In this document: in pieces, positions 45,233 through 56,476 of the stretch | Layout: every line of letters begins with the position of its first letter | Numbering within the stretch: the stretch's first letter is position 1 | Source of the DNA: Capronia americana | Lineage: Eukaryota > Ascomycota > Eurotiomycetes > Chaetothyriales > Herpotrichiellaceae | DNA length: 64,000 bases | Reading direction: 5' to 3' | Assembly: GCA_016110215.1 (NCBI GenBank) | Contig: JADWQD010000018.1 | Span: forward strand, 310,001-374,000 | Notes under the pieces: generated by a model | What the model was told of the DNA's origin: nothing | The model's input: the letters and a program-made list of their open reading frames with translations, nothing else | Databases searched by the model: none | Program-made: the position numbers and the translations under genes

Positions 45233-46400
45233 CTAGTACTGGGTATGTTCTTGAACGACGAGACGCTCCTTAATGGGAGACGAGTGAGACAACCATTGAC
45301 AAAGTGGCGGTCTCTCCAGCGTAATCGAGTCCTGAATTGGATCCACTGGGGGAATTCCATCTTTGCTCGCAGCTTCCTTGTGGGGAAAAGGCGCAAGTTG
45401 CGGGGCATGCCTACGCAACGTGTCTGGCTAGAAGCGCCCCCGGTGTCGAACTGCAGCGTCCGATGACTGCAGCCGCCCAAAAACTTACCAGTACGAGTAT
45501 GCAAGGACGGTTGGCTTTCCATTGGACCGGCCGTTTCTCTTCTTATTCTAACATGAACACTGTCAAGACCTTGAAGCTCCTCTGCACAAGCTGCCTCAAT
45601 CTTACCGAGCATTGCTGAATAGTACGACGTCGCATTCTCGTGACCCTGAAGTTTGCAAATCCCTTGCCACACATTCCAAGTGCCGATATCTCGTGCTTGG
45701 GCGGCACCCTGTGTCGGAACTCACACCTGCAGATTCTCGTATCGGGAGGAAGAGCCACTGGGAGTTCTTGCCACAGCTGACCCTGGCAGCGGTCACGTCG
45801 GTCTGATACTTGTGATGGGCTTAATTGGCTTGCATGGTGACAAATGGTCTATGGGCACTCAACTGCAGTATATCCGGAATCCACACCCCTCTTCCATCAA
45901 GTTCAATTTCGAAGACACCCATAGCGACCCCAGTTGCTTCGAGTGCGCCGGAAGAATGACGGCATCGTTCTCAGGTGCAATGTCGGTGTTTGGGGATGTA
46001 GGCATAGCGATGGTGCTCTTTTGGGGCTGTCTTCGTTGTATTGACTCGGTCTTCTGCGAATTGCCATTGCCGTCCGTTGAAAAGCACTGCCCTCCCCCGT
46101 GTACGCTCCGCACATCGCTGGAGTGTCTGCATATTCCCACTCTTCTCAAGTTGCCATCGAACTGCTGCACCGCTTCTTCGTGTGTTTTCGGCGCATCGAT
46201 CATGCGAGGGTCACCGAGACTGTTGCGGCCTCTCCGGATTTGCACGCCAGCAGAAGTTTACTCACCGATGAATCAGCAAGGAATGTCTCGCCACCGTAAT
46301 CGAGGATGCAGAAGGAATGGCAAACTCAGGCGCCGCGGCATCTTCCAGAGATCGACTCGCCGAGACCGCCAACAGGGGAGAGCGGTCCTCTGACCGGTGA
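45233..46400 (-). CDS. Candidate intron-containing gene between xlnR and GH5, family unrecognised
   Basis: The 3' part is well supported. An exon at 45708-45489 (GAAQARDIGTWNVWQGICK, then YYSAMLGKIEAACAEEL) ends at a GTAAGT donor. A 65-bp intron (acceptor GCCAG) joins it in phase to 45423-45233, which reads APQLAPFPHKEAASKDG and ends VVQEHTQY at a TAG stop. Further upstream, a frame at 46219-45859 (DAPKTHEEAVQQFDGNLRRV; LGSLWVSSKLNLMEEG) begins after a 46-bp intron with a GTGAGT donor at 46265, preceded by ASSITVARHSLLIH. The middle (45709-45858) could not be joined cleanly, so the gene may be misread or decayed. No domain recognised. Confidence 0.4.
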
Positions 46401-46420
46401 CTCGTACCTGCCCGCCCTTT

Positions 46421-47979
46421 TCATTGAGGAGCGTGCTCGCTCAGAATCTTGTTCAGTCCTTCTCGCTGCACGCATTCATCGAAGTGGAAACTGTGCGCCA
46501 ACTCATCTAACTCTTTGAAATCCATGCCCTCGAATTGTTTTGCGAACTCGTCGGAGAATTGGGCGCTCAACCACGTCTGAATCACGGCGCGCATGATGTG
46601 CCTTTCAGTCTGCCACGGGCCTGGGTACGCGTCTTTCGCAGTTGGGCAGATTTTATCGATCCACTCCACCAGGGGGTTCAATGCAGCCTCTGCTTCAGCA
46701 GAATGGTGTACTCCCCAGGCATCCAGCCGATATCGCTTCTTCTTGTCTAGGAAGGGTTGTATGGTGCGATTCCACTTCGAGTTTCTGTCCGTGTGCATCA
46801 TACCTTGCACTCCGATGTCCTTGTACAGCCAGATACTCCAGCTGATCTTGTGCTTGTCGTAGATGTTCAGTTGCTGGCCGAGCATGTTATATCGGTCATG
46901 GTTGATGCTTTCTGCGTCCTCGTCCGCCGCTGGGTCGGCGTAGACTGGACCGAATTCACCGTTCCAGATTGGACATTTGTTCTCGAGCATGAATTCGGCC
47001 TTTCGCAGGAATTGCCTTTCTAACTTGCTATTCTGATCTTCTGTGCCTTTGTAGCGGTCACCAGTGGGGAAGCCCATCATCTGGATTCAATTAGCGCAAC
47101 AGGTACAATCAATCTTCACGTGTGGTCCATACCGAGTAGTCATGTAAGGCATACACGCAGTTGGGTAACACATCGTCAAAGCCGATCCACTCCATCGAGA
47201 AGGTGTTGCCATCCAACCACAGGATGTGATGAGGGTCAACGGCACGAATGGCCGGTTCGAACCGTTTATAGAAAGCTGGCAGGCGGACGTGCTCGGGGTC
47301 ACACGGTTCGTTGATGGGATTGTAGCCCGCGACCCATTTGTTGTCCTTGTATCTCTTTGCAATCTCTTGCCACAACCATATAGTTCTATCTTGATGGTCC
47401 TTATAGTCCCAGAAAGCCGAATAGTTGGTCGGGTTGTCGGAGTGCCAATCTGGATTTTGACCGCCCGGCACCGTATGCATGTCAAGGATCGTGTAGATCT
47501 GCTGCTTCGCACACTGGGAGGGCATCAGATTAGCGGGCAACCACCTCAGTCTATTCGCAGCACACTCACAATGTCGATGACTCTGTCAAGGTGTTTGAAG
47601 CCCGACTCCTTCAACACTCTAGGGTTCATGTCATCTTCGAGATGCCTGTAGTTGAAGGGTATTCGAATGCAGTTCAGCTTGAGGCTTGCGAAAAAGCGGG
47701 CGTCTGCCTCGGTGAAGTGGTATTCGAGCCATTTGTCGAAGAAGTATTCCGCCTTCTCCTCTCCAAGCACCTTTCGCATCGAGGCTCTGTGTTGAAACTC
47801 ATGTCCTGGATAACCGGTGATGAAGTTTTCCATGCTACGAAGATCTTAGTTCGAGATCCGTTAGGGCGAAGGGAGCCTCACTTCATCCACCCTCCAATTG
47901 CTGCACCACGAAGAACCACCTGCTGGCCATTTCCGTCCACAATCTTGTCGCCGTCGACCCTGAGGTAGCCGGACGCCAT
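46421..47979 (-). CDS. GH5 glycoside hydrolase without signal peptide (glucan 1,3-beta-glucosidase-like)
   Basis: Four exons: 47979-47882, 47834-47570, 47513-47133 and 47080-46421. All joins are in phase and give 467 residues. The GH5 acid/base is Glu190 in GYNPINEPCDPEH and the nucleophile Glu290 in CPIWNGEFGPVYAD; IRIPFNYRHLEDDMNP and YTILDMHTVPGGQNPDWHSD are typical of the fungal exo-beta-1,3-glucanase-like GH5 branch. The start MASGYLRVDGDKIVDGNGQQ has no secretion signal, so a cytosolic enzyme acting on imported oligosaccharide or glucoside is likely. The substrate is not proven. Two GGCTAAA motifs lie 285 and 389 bp upstream of the ATG, on opposite strands. Confidence 0.9.
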
Positions 47980-48263
47980 CTTTGCTTTGCTTGGGAGACA
48001 ATGAAGAGAGATAATGACTCACGGATGCAGCACGAATTCGCTCACCTTCTTGCTTCCGGGTATTTAGGAAGAGTGGAGGATCAACTACAGGATATCTGTA
48101 GTAGTGTTCATCGTTCGTTGGTGGGATCCATCGCTCTCGCAGGGCAGCGTTGCCGGCCGACGGAAAACATGCCGTGTCGAAGTTTTGAAATGCTATGGAC
48201 CATTGGCGGGGAGGCTCTATCTCAATCTCTCGATTTCGAGCCTGTCCACATGATGAAGACTCC

Positions 48264-48270
48264 GGCTAAA
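48264..48270 (+). promoter_or_regulatory. XlnR-type site GGCTAAA
   Basis: Exact GGCTAAA, the published binding core of XlnR, 285 bp upstream of the GH5 start codon. A site match only; no binding evidence. Confidence 0.45.
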
Positions 48271-48367
48271 AGGTTTGGGCATCCCGCCTGATATAGGGGA
48301 GCAGAAGCCTGGAGATGTGGATGGTGGATGGACGAGACAATGACGTGCATAGCGGGAGCTGCAGTCT

Positions 48368-48374
48368 TTTAGCC
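48368..48374 (-). promoter_or_regulatory. XlnR-type site GGCTAAA (opposite strand)
   Basis: TTTAGCC on the plus strand, 389 bp upstream of the GH5 start. It forms a divergent pair with the copy at 48264. Confidence 0.45.
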
Positions 48375-48711
48375 GTAGAGATCTTGGCAACTGGCGATGG
48401 TGACAAAGGCACCAGCAGACACATCGCTATCTCGTTCAATTGCAGCTCGCCGCCGCCTCAATTTGAAATTGAGCTGTAGGAAGTGACAGTGCTGCACGCT
48501 TCCCAGCGTTTCAGGAGCCTGTCTCCAATCCTGCTTCAGGACTCAGCTCGGTCCGGTCTTCGCTCTTCTTTACTACTTGCTCAACCACTGATGAGTTCGG
48601 CTTCAACGGATATTTTTGTACCCTTGAGTACATGTCCGAAAGGGATGTAGTCGTCCACGGCCTTGCGTGGGCCCTCACTACCTTGCGAATCTGAACCTAG
48701 CAAAGTCATCA

Positions 48712-49734
48712 TTAACCAGTCCATGGTGAAGAGACCACTTCAAGTTTACCACTGTTCAAGCTCGTCCTCGCGACGTACTGTTCGAGCTCCTGTCTCTCAT
48801 GAAGTCCGATCACGCCGTACTCGCTCAACGCTTCAGCCCAGTCCGCAGGAAGCCCCTGTTCATAAGTTCAGCATGCGAAGTCATGCTCTGATTGGGTTAG
48901 ACTTACGGTGAATCTGCCATCCAGCTCATCGTATCCGACGTGAGTAACGTGCATGACATTCTCCGGACGAGAGATCTTGACTCCACGTGGCAGTTTTGGA
49001 AGCGGGGGCCTGTCGGGTGATCGAAGTTGAGTGCTCTGGCTGTTCCTATCTCGGAAGTTGTTGTTCTGGGCTCTTCGCATCAAGGAACGGAGCGTTGTCT
49101 TGTATGCTTTCGCCTGCAGGATTTCAGCGTCGAAGGAGAAGTTCATCGAGAATTTCGAAGTCCCGGTGGAGGTCTTGGTGCGTTGGGTGACAAATGATGC
49201 CGAGTCGCACAGGACGACCAGGGAGGTCGAATCATCCTTGACCTGATCGAAGACCCTCCTCGACTCCTTCTCTTTGAGAAAATCTTGCTGCGCTCTGGGG
49301 TTCCGGCAATTGAACGCTGTGATAAGCAGATTGAGCGCATTGGTCTGCCGGTCCAGTCGCGTGAGGCATTCTTCCGTTCCTTTGCTCTCGAGCATCAGGT
49401 TCACCTTGCTGATAAACGTGACTTCATCCGTGTCACTATACTGAAGTCTGGCAATTTGCTCGTCAAGGAGCCGCAGAAGGAGATTGCAGCAGCCGATTGC
49501 CGCGCTGAGGTCCAGAGTCAGCTGGTAGTGTTGCTCATCTTGCGAGAGGGATTCGGCAATCAGGAGGTTGATTTGGCTCAGAGCTGCTTTCACGGTGACC
49601 AGCTGGCCAGAGAGTGTTTCTATCGTAAGATTTGATTCCTTGAAGCGCTTTCGCAAGTCTGCAAGGGAAGATATGCAGCGTGTTGCGACGTCGATGATCC
49701 CCAGTATGGACCCAACCACTCCGATTGCCTCCAT
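48712..49734 (-). CDS. STAND N-terminal-like domain fused to a CRIB (p21-Rho-binding) motif
   Basis: Two exons, 49734-48907 and 48855-48712 (51-bp intron GTAAGT..ACAG), giving 323 residues. The N-terminal ~200 residues (MEAIGVVGSILGIIDVATRC, LSAAIGCCNLLLRLLDEQI, LDRQTNALNLLITAFNCR) match the helical fungal N-terminal domain found on STAND/NLR-like and G-alpha-like proteins. A Pro/Arg linker leads to a complete CRIB motif at 254-282: ISRPENVMHVTHVGYDELDG, then RFTGLPADW, completed by the second exon. CRIB motifs bind GTP-loaded Cdc42/Rac. No kinase, NACHT or G-alpha domain follows. ATG 49734 is chosen over the TTG-led extension. Role inferred: a Rho-GTPase-linked adaptor. Confidence 0.8.
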
Positions 49735-50171
49735 GTCAAGCAGAATGGGCAATCACAACTACGAACACTGCTGCTGTCGAGATCTAAGACCCCAGCCTTG
49801 GGTGTATTTTGGAGCGCAAGAGACATGCGTAGTCTGTGTAGAAAAGAGAGAGTCGTTGCTTTGCATCTCCCACTGAAAGACTTCGTAGGTCCGAATTCCT
49901 GTCACACTGTGGCTGAAACCATCGTGGCGGAGCTTCTGCCCAGAAAACCTAGGCAGCCCCTTGGGACGCGCCCCTGGCACTCCTTGCAGCGCGTACATAT
50001 CTGCCAGTCATTGGCGAGCCAGCTGGTAAATGGCCAATAAATGCTAGCGGGAATTACTTGCACGCAGCAACGATAACAGTATTCAATCCGAACCAGATCA
50101 ATAGTATTTCATCCTAGATGTGACGCTATATCATTCACCCTCACCGCATCCACTGGCGTACATGACTACTC
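49735..50171. other. Promoter of STAND-N/CRIB gene and carboxylesterase 3' flank
   Basis: 437 bp with no supported coding sequence. Confidence 0.4.
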
Positions 50172-52335
50172 TTACTGATCGAGATAATAACTGATGCTAT
50201 AGTTCAACCACGCACATTGAGGGAGATCGACGAATGTCCCAGTCGTAGCTGGGTAGTTCAGATGCTTGATGGGCCCGGTGGCGTTGGACACTTTCGGCCA
50301 GGGACCTGAAGCCTGAACACCCTGAAGGGTCTTCGTGTAACCTCTGGCTTGAAGGTAATTGGTCGGGATGTTGGGCTGCCCGGTCTTGACGAATTCGGCA
50401 AAGTAACCACTGACCAGCTGCACGGAGTACAGGTCATTGGCGTCTCTGAGGGGAACGTAGAAGTTACCGAATGCCCAATCCATGTCGGCGCCGTGCAGTT
50501 TGAAGTAAGGGAGGTTCGGATTTCCGTTCGGATAGCCAGGCGTGACAGGGGCACCGGCGACATTCTCTGGGTTGTAGCCGTTGATCGTGCGTTCCATCTG
50601 ATAATAGTACGTAGCAGGGAATGTGCCTGTTTCCGCGCCGGCATAGACTGTCGCTTGATCGATGCAGCGGAAGGTGGTATCGGTCGCAACACGTTGCGTC
50701 ACATTGAACGCATCAAGGGTCATGTTCCCGGAATTGTAGTAGGGAAACAACCCAGACTGGATGATTGCTTGTGCATAAGACGCGTTGATACCTAAGCCTG
50801 TCATCAAGCCCTGAGTCTCGTTCTGCACTGGCGTCGTCGATATCGTCGAGAAGGATGCGCCGTCGTTTGCGGCAATGCCAAATATAATGGGCACATACGC
50901 GCTGCCGTCATTCCTCTTTGTGACTTCAAGCTGCGAGGAGTTGACAATTGTTCCATCCTGGACCACATATCTAGCGACGGTCTGCAGGTTGACCAGGGCG
51001 GTGGCGTTGACATTCTTGAGGCAGGAAATCTTTCCGTTGAGAGTTGACTGGGTACAGTTCGATGCATTGAAAATCTGAGGCCCGGCCACAGTATACGACT
51101 CATTCAAGGTATAGTACGATGAGTAAGTGGTTCCATAGTTGCTCTCAAGACCCAAAGCCTCTCCGCCGCCCAAGTTGGACATGGCAATGGCGCCTTGGAA
51201 CAAGCCGATGGCCGGCGGGCTTCCGAGGAGAGTTCGTACTGAGCCAGCACCTGCGGACTCTCCCATGATTGTAATCTTCTTCGGGTCTCCACCGAACTTG
51301 GCAATATTCTGTACAGTCCAGTTCAGAGCCACGATTTGGTCCCCGATACCATAGTTACCTTTGATGTCGGTCCCGGGGATGGCGAGGAATCCCAAGGTCG
51401 ACAGTCGGTAGTTGATATTGACCACGACAATATCTTCGCGCGAGGCCAAGTTGCCGCCATCGCTGAGTGGATCGGCGCCGCTGCCACCCGTGAAACCACC
51501 ACCGTGAATCCAGACTAGCCGAGTCAGCACTGCTCTATCTCTAGGCACCTTATAGTTGAGAGATCTTACATAGGACAGGTCGCAAAGCTTTCGTTGAGCC
51601 AGCCTTGGGGATGTATGGGGTCTGGATGTTGAGGAACAAGCAGTCCTCACTGGTGCCGTTCTGGTATGGCTGAGAACATTGAGAGCCATACGCAGTCGCG
51701 TTCACTGTCTGACCCTTTTTACTGTATAGGTGTGAGTAGACCCAGCGTTGTGGCGGATCGGCATATCTGATGCCAAGAAACCGGAATGACTTCTGGTTGC
51801 GATAGCCGACATACGTGTTGCCTGCCGCCGCCACGACCACCTCAGTTGAGGCGCTCGCTGTCGAATTCGGAGGCTGGCTCGCATCACTCGATTGCGTGCA
51901 CAGAACTGGCAGTGGATTGTTGCCTTGCGGTGTGCTAGGGAAAGACAACTGCGCTTGAGCTGAGAATTGCAAGTTTCCGCCCGCGATGTGGTACTGCTGA
52001 TTGGGCGACACTCTTCCAGAGAATGCCAAGTATGACAACGCCGAAGAGAAGTCGCTGCTGTAGTTCTGGATGGTCGCCTGAGTCAGGAGAGTCTCGCTCA
52101 GAGCTTGGCATGCCGCTTGCCCGGCGGACGCTGGCATGGGATCGAGGAGAATGGCGCCGACATGATTGACATCGTCCGAAGCATTTAGGTTGTTCTGGAA
52201 GACATAGGTCAAGGAGCTCTCGGAGTTGGACACAGAGACAGGTGCTCTTCGCTCTGCATCATACGGATGTGCCAGAGCAGTCACAGCGAGCACCGCAAGA
52301 GGAAGAGCGACTCGAAGCATCGAAGTCATCGTCAT
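50172..52335 (-). CDS. Secreted type-B carboxylesterase/lipase
   Basis: Two exons, 52335-51570 and 51514-50172 (55-bp intron), giving 702 residues. The signal peptide is at residues ~1-22 (LRVALPLAVLAVTALAHP). The alpha/beta-hydrolase carries the oxyanion segment FWIHGGGFTGG formed across the intron, nucleophile Ser342 in IMGESAGAGS and a C-terminal His in KLHGADMDWAFG; the acid is probably in IAANDGASF. A region of ~170 residues before the esterase core (Asn-rich, VSNSESSLTYVF; NLQFSAQAQLSFPS) makes it longer than the usual ~550 residues. Many potential N-glycosylation sites. The substrate is unknown; the neighbourhood suggests, but does not prove, a plant-cell-wall ester. Divergent from GH115. 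Confidence 0.9.
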
Positions 52336-53321
52336 AGGATACCGATTCCACCGAAGAAGCAGCTAGTGATGGTAGAAATGCCCAGAAATCCTAGGCAGAT
52401 ATTCTTACCATTATCATACTCAGTTCCACCACGACATACTCCGTCATTGCCTGCATGATGATCTCCGTAGGCCCGTGGTGTTCGACGAAGAATTCATCCT
52501 ATTTTCGCCTCTCAATCAAATCACAGGACACATGCCGGTAGCGACGAGCAGTTTTCGAGACGCTGTTCCCGGACAGGCAGGCCGTTGTCCTTCGTACAGG
52601 TTTTCTGCCAGGGTCGAAATGCGGAGGTGGTTCGCGTCGATGCCGGTTGAATATGCAGACAAGGTCATCGCCCATCGACCGCTGAATCTTCCCGGCCCTG
52701 GGGGATGAAAGGCAATCTAGCATGATATCCGCGCTAGGCTCCAGCTCTCGACAAGAACAGTCAATGACGGCGATAGCTGCAGGCCGAGGTCGGTCTTCTA
52801 CGCAAGAATTCACCCTGCGAGTGGAAAGTCGAGAGCGTCGATATTCAGGCTGAATTGAGCCGACGTTTGATTGGCTGCGACTTGGGGCTTGGTCATTTGC
52901 CAAAAGCGGCCTAGCGCACATATATTCTCGACACCCAGAACTGCCCGCAACTCACCGCGAACTCAGGCTCAACTTGCACCCTCGGCATTTGATCGACTGC
53001 TTTCCCCGGCTTTATTCCCATCTCCCGCATTTTGATCAGAGGCTCAACTGGCTAAATGATTTCACGGAAAATATGGCGAGGCTGGTGGTCCAGTTCAAGA
53101 ATACTTGCGGATGGCCCAGGTTTGCTCCGCTCTCAATCCATGGCAGAGCAACGAATGTTACCTTCACTAACAACATCAATGAGCTTGTTGAATGAGATAG
53201 GAAGCTGCAGCTTCCTTCAAGTCCCACAGTAGACAATGTGACGCCGATCATGCTTGATTTATACCAAAGGTAAGTCGCCTTGTTCTGTAGGACCTGAAGC
53301 GCGTGCGACACCTGTTCGGTT
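52336..53321. promoter_or_regulatory. Divergent promoter region, carboxylesterase / GH115
   Basis: 986 bp between two start codons. Contains one exact GGCTAAA at 53050-53056. No gene supported; a 73-codon open frame at 52974-53195 is not protein-like. Confidence 0.55.
53050..53056 (+). promoter_or_regulatory. XlnR-type site GGCTAAA
   Basis: Exact GGCTAAA, 266 bp upstream of the GH115 start codon and ~715 bp upstream of the divergent carboxylesterase start. Sequence match only. Confidence 0.45.
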
Positions 53322-56300
53322 ATGGCGGCCCTTTGCGCCATTTTCTTCTTGTTCTGCTTCAGCTGGGCGGCTCAAGCACAGCAGAGCCTGATTGCTTTCC
53401 ATCAGTCTGTCGGAGCTCTCCTGCTCGCAGATTCGTCCACGGCACCCGTTATCTTGGTCAGCAACGACGAGTGGACGGGGTGAGTACTCTCCAGAGCCTG
53501 CCTGGCTTGTTGCAATACAAGCCTTGGGTGCTAACAACAATGCAGCGTGCAACGAGCGGCGGGTGACCTAGCTCATGATGTCGGACGTGTAACCGGCGTT
53601 AACGGCACTGTCTTTACGTATAATTCCAGTTTTGATGCCCAGTCCACTGCACCCATCGTCATTGCAGGAACGGTGGGGAAGTCTAGTTTGATACAGTCGC
53701 TCGTCCAGTCCGGGAAGATCAACGTCGACAGCATACGGGGTCAATGGGAGAGCTATCGGATACAACTGGTTTCCCACCCATTGGAGGGCGTCAGCAGCGC
53801 AGTCGTTATTGCCGGCGCGGACAAAAGAGGATCGATCTATGGCATCTACGACATTTCCGAACAAATGGGTGTATCGCCTTGGTATTGGTGGGCCGACGTG
53901 CCTGCCATGCCGCAGCAGTCCATCTATGTACAAAATGTCACAAAGGTGCAGCCATCGCCTTCGGTCAAGTACCGCGGGTTCTTCCTCAACGACGAGCAGC
54001 CCGCTCTCACGAACTGGCTGAACACCCGCTACCCGCCTGGCCAATACGGCCCTGGGTTCAACCATCTCTTCTACTCCACCGTCTTTGAGCTTCTTCTCCG
54101 CCTCAGGGCGAATTACATGTGGCCTGCGCAATGGGGTAAGTGTGTATCCCGCCCTGTACACCTCTTCTAATAGTCTCCCAGCTAGCATGTTTTACGTGGA
54201 CGACCCGCTAAACCCTGCGACCGCGGACGAGTATGGCATTGTCATGGGGACAAGTCACACGGAACCCATGGCTCGGAACACCAACGAACAATCTAATTTC
54301 TTGAACGGCACATGGGGCTGGTCAGTGAATCGCGCAAATGTCACCGAATTCATGAGGCAAGGCGTGGAAAGAGCGAAACCGTACGAAACCCTCTATACTA
54401 TGGGGATGCGAGGACTTGGAGACACCGCTTCGCCCACTCTCAATGCAAGCAGTCTCGAGCAGATCGTTAATGTCCAGCAAGGCCTGATCCGAGAGGTCTA
54501 CAACATCAGCAATGATTCGGTCATTCCCCAAATGTGGTGTCTCTATAAAGAGGTTGGGGGCTATTTCGCCGATGGCCTTGAGGTGCCAGATGACATAACG
54601 CTGCTCTGGAGCGACGACAATTGGGCTGACATGCAACGTTTGCCCCTGGCGAACGAGACCGGTCGGTCTGGGGGCGCCGGAATCTACTACCATGCAGACT
54701 ACGTCGGTGACCCTAGGGACTACAAGTGGATCGACACTATTTCTCTTCAGAAATATTGGAGCGAGTTGCAACAGGCCTACGACCGGCAAGCCCGCCAAAT
54801 CTGGATCCTCAATGTTGGCGACCTGAAGCCACTTGAACTACCGTAAGTCTGGCACATCTTTGTTTTCAGCATGGGAATTGCTAATTGCGCGTCTCTCAAC
54901 CGACAGGATTAGCTACTTCTTCGCTACTGCGTACAACACTCCTGCCCTGTCCTCGCCCAACAGCACTCAAGCTTGGCTAAGTCAATGGGTTGCGCGCCAA
55001 TTTGGGACACAATTCGCCAATGCGACAGCTGCCATCCTGCTCAACTACTCCATGCTTGCAGGAAGACGAAAGTACGAGCTCGTTGACCCAACCACGTATA
55101 GCATCATCAACTACAACGAAGCCGACGGCGTCCTTCAGCAGTGGCAGAACTTGGTCAGCGCAGCCAGTGCGATCTACAATCAGCTCGATTCTACTCTCCA
55201 ATCCTCGTACTTCGAGCTGGTGCTCCACAAGTGCCTTGCTGGCTTTACCGTGCACGCGATACACATCAATGCGGCAAAGAACAATCTATACTCGGAACAA
55301 GGAAGGACAAGTACAAACACGTTGGCACAGACGGTTATGAATTACTTCGCACAAGATCATGCCTTGACCCAACAATATCACAATCTGTTGAATGGCAAAT
55401 GGAATCACATGCTTGATCAAACCCACCTCGGATACCAATACTGGCAGCAGCCAATGCGAAACAGTATGCCTGCAGTGTTGATGGTTCAGCAGCGTGAGAT
55501 TGCTCTTTCGGGCCAACTTGGCGTGACCTGCGACGGCAACAATGGAACAGTTCCTGGAGACGACATGTACCACAGCCTTTCGTCAAACGTACTCACGTTA
55601 CCGCCCATGGATCCTTATGGACCGTCACGGTGGATTGACGTCTTCTCCAGGGGCACCGATGCAGTCAACTTCAACGTCTCGAGCGAACCTCATGTTCGTG
55701 TCATCCCTTCAAATGGTGTCCTCCAAGCGACGGGGAACAACACGGACCTGCGACTCATCGTCTCGATTGACTGGGCCAATGCTCCTAATGGAAGCACAGT
55801 ATCAGTGATCAACATCACGACCACTACACCAACTGGTGTGTACGACAATGGAACATACCCGTACGGTAACTTCGGGAAGCCCCAGATACAAGTGCCCGTC
55901 AACAAGACGGCAGTCCCTGCATCATTCCATGGCTTCGTTGAGTCAGACCTGACTATCTCCATTGAGCCTGAACACTTCTCGTCTAACACGTCCAACACCT
56001 CCGCGGCATACTACGAGGTCATTCCTGCTTACGGCAGGACACTGTCAGGCGTCACTTTACTTCCATTCACCGGCCCCTCTCAATCGCCCAACTCGGGCTC
56101 CTCGCCCAAGCTTACGTACAATTTCTACACATTCACGCCGAACGTCACAAATGCAAACCTGACTCTCTACGCTGGGACTGCCATGAACACCGATCCCACG
56201 CGACCGCTCAGGTATGCAGTCAGCATTGACAATGCGACTCCACAGATCATCCAACCAAATCCATTGACACATCTTTGGCCCCTCCCCGCGATGTGGAACG

Positions 56301-56476
56301 GCATGGTTGCAGACGCCGCCATGACGAACACCACGATGCATAACGTTACGAGAACAGGAGCGCATACACTGAACCTATGGCTATTAGAACCAGGCCTTGT
56401 TGTACAGAAGTTGGTGCTCGATCTAGGCGGCGTCAGGCGCAGTTACCTTGGGCCGCCTGAGACCATGATCGTCTGA
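53322..56476 (+). CDS. Secreted GH115 xylan alpha-1,2-glucuronidase
   Basis: Four exons: 53322-53479, 53546-54135, 54182-54842 and 54907-56476. All introns are in phase and the product is 992 residues. The signal peptide is MAALCAIFFLFCFSWAAQA. GH115 landmarks in order: VILVSNDEWTG, ADKRGSIYGIYDISEQMGVSPWYWWADVP, KYRGFFLNDEQPALTNW, LLLRLRANYMWPAQW, DEYGIVMGTSHTEPM, RGLGDTASPTL and LLWSDDNWADMQRLP. The C-terminal beta-sandwich follows. GH115 removes (4-O-methyl-)glucuronic acid from internal and terminal xylose of glucuronoxylan outside the cell, exposing the backbone to GH10. Length fits the family (~950-1000 residues). Confidence 0.94.

Larger units (their letters stand above)
47980..48711. 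promoter_or_regulatory. GH5 promoter region
   Basis: 732 bp upstream of the GH5 ATG; the other end is the 3' side of the STAND-N/CRIB gene. Holds both GGCTAAA motifs listed separately. No gene supported. Confidence 0.55.

Noticed and set aside
45653..46393. 246-codon plus-strand open frame
   Set aside because: Composition is unlike a protein and the opposite strand has spliced, protein-like exons in the same place.
54954..54961. GGCTAAG resembling an XlnR site
   Set aside because: Lies inside the GH115 coding exon and matches only the relaxed core.
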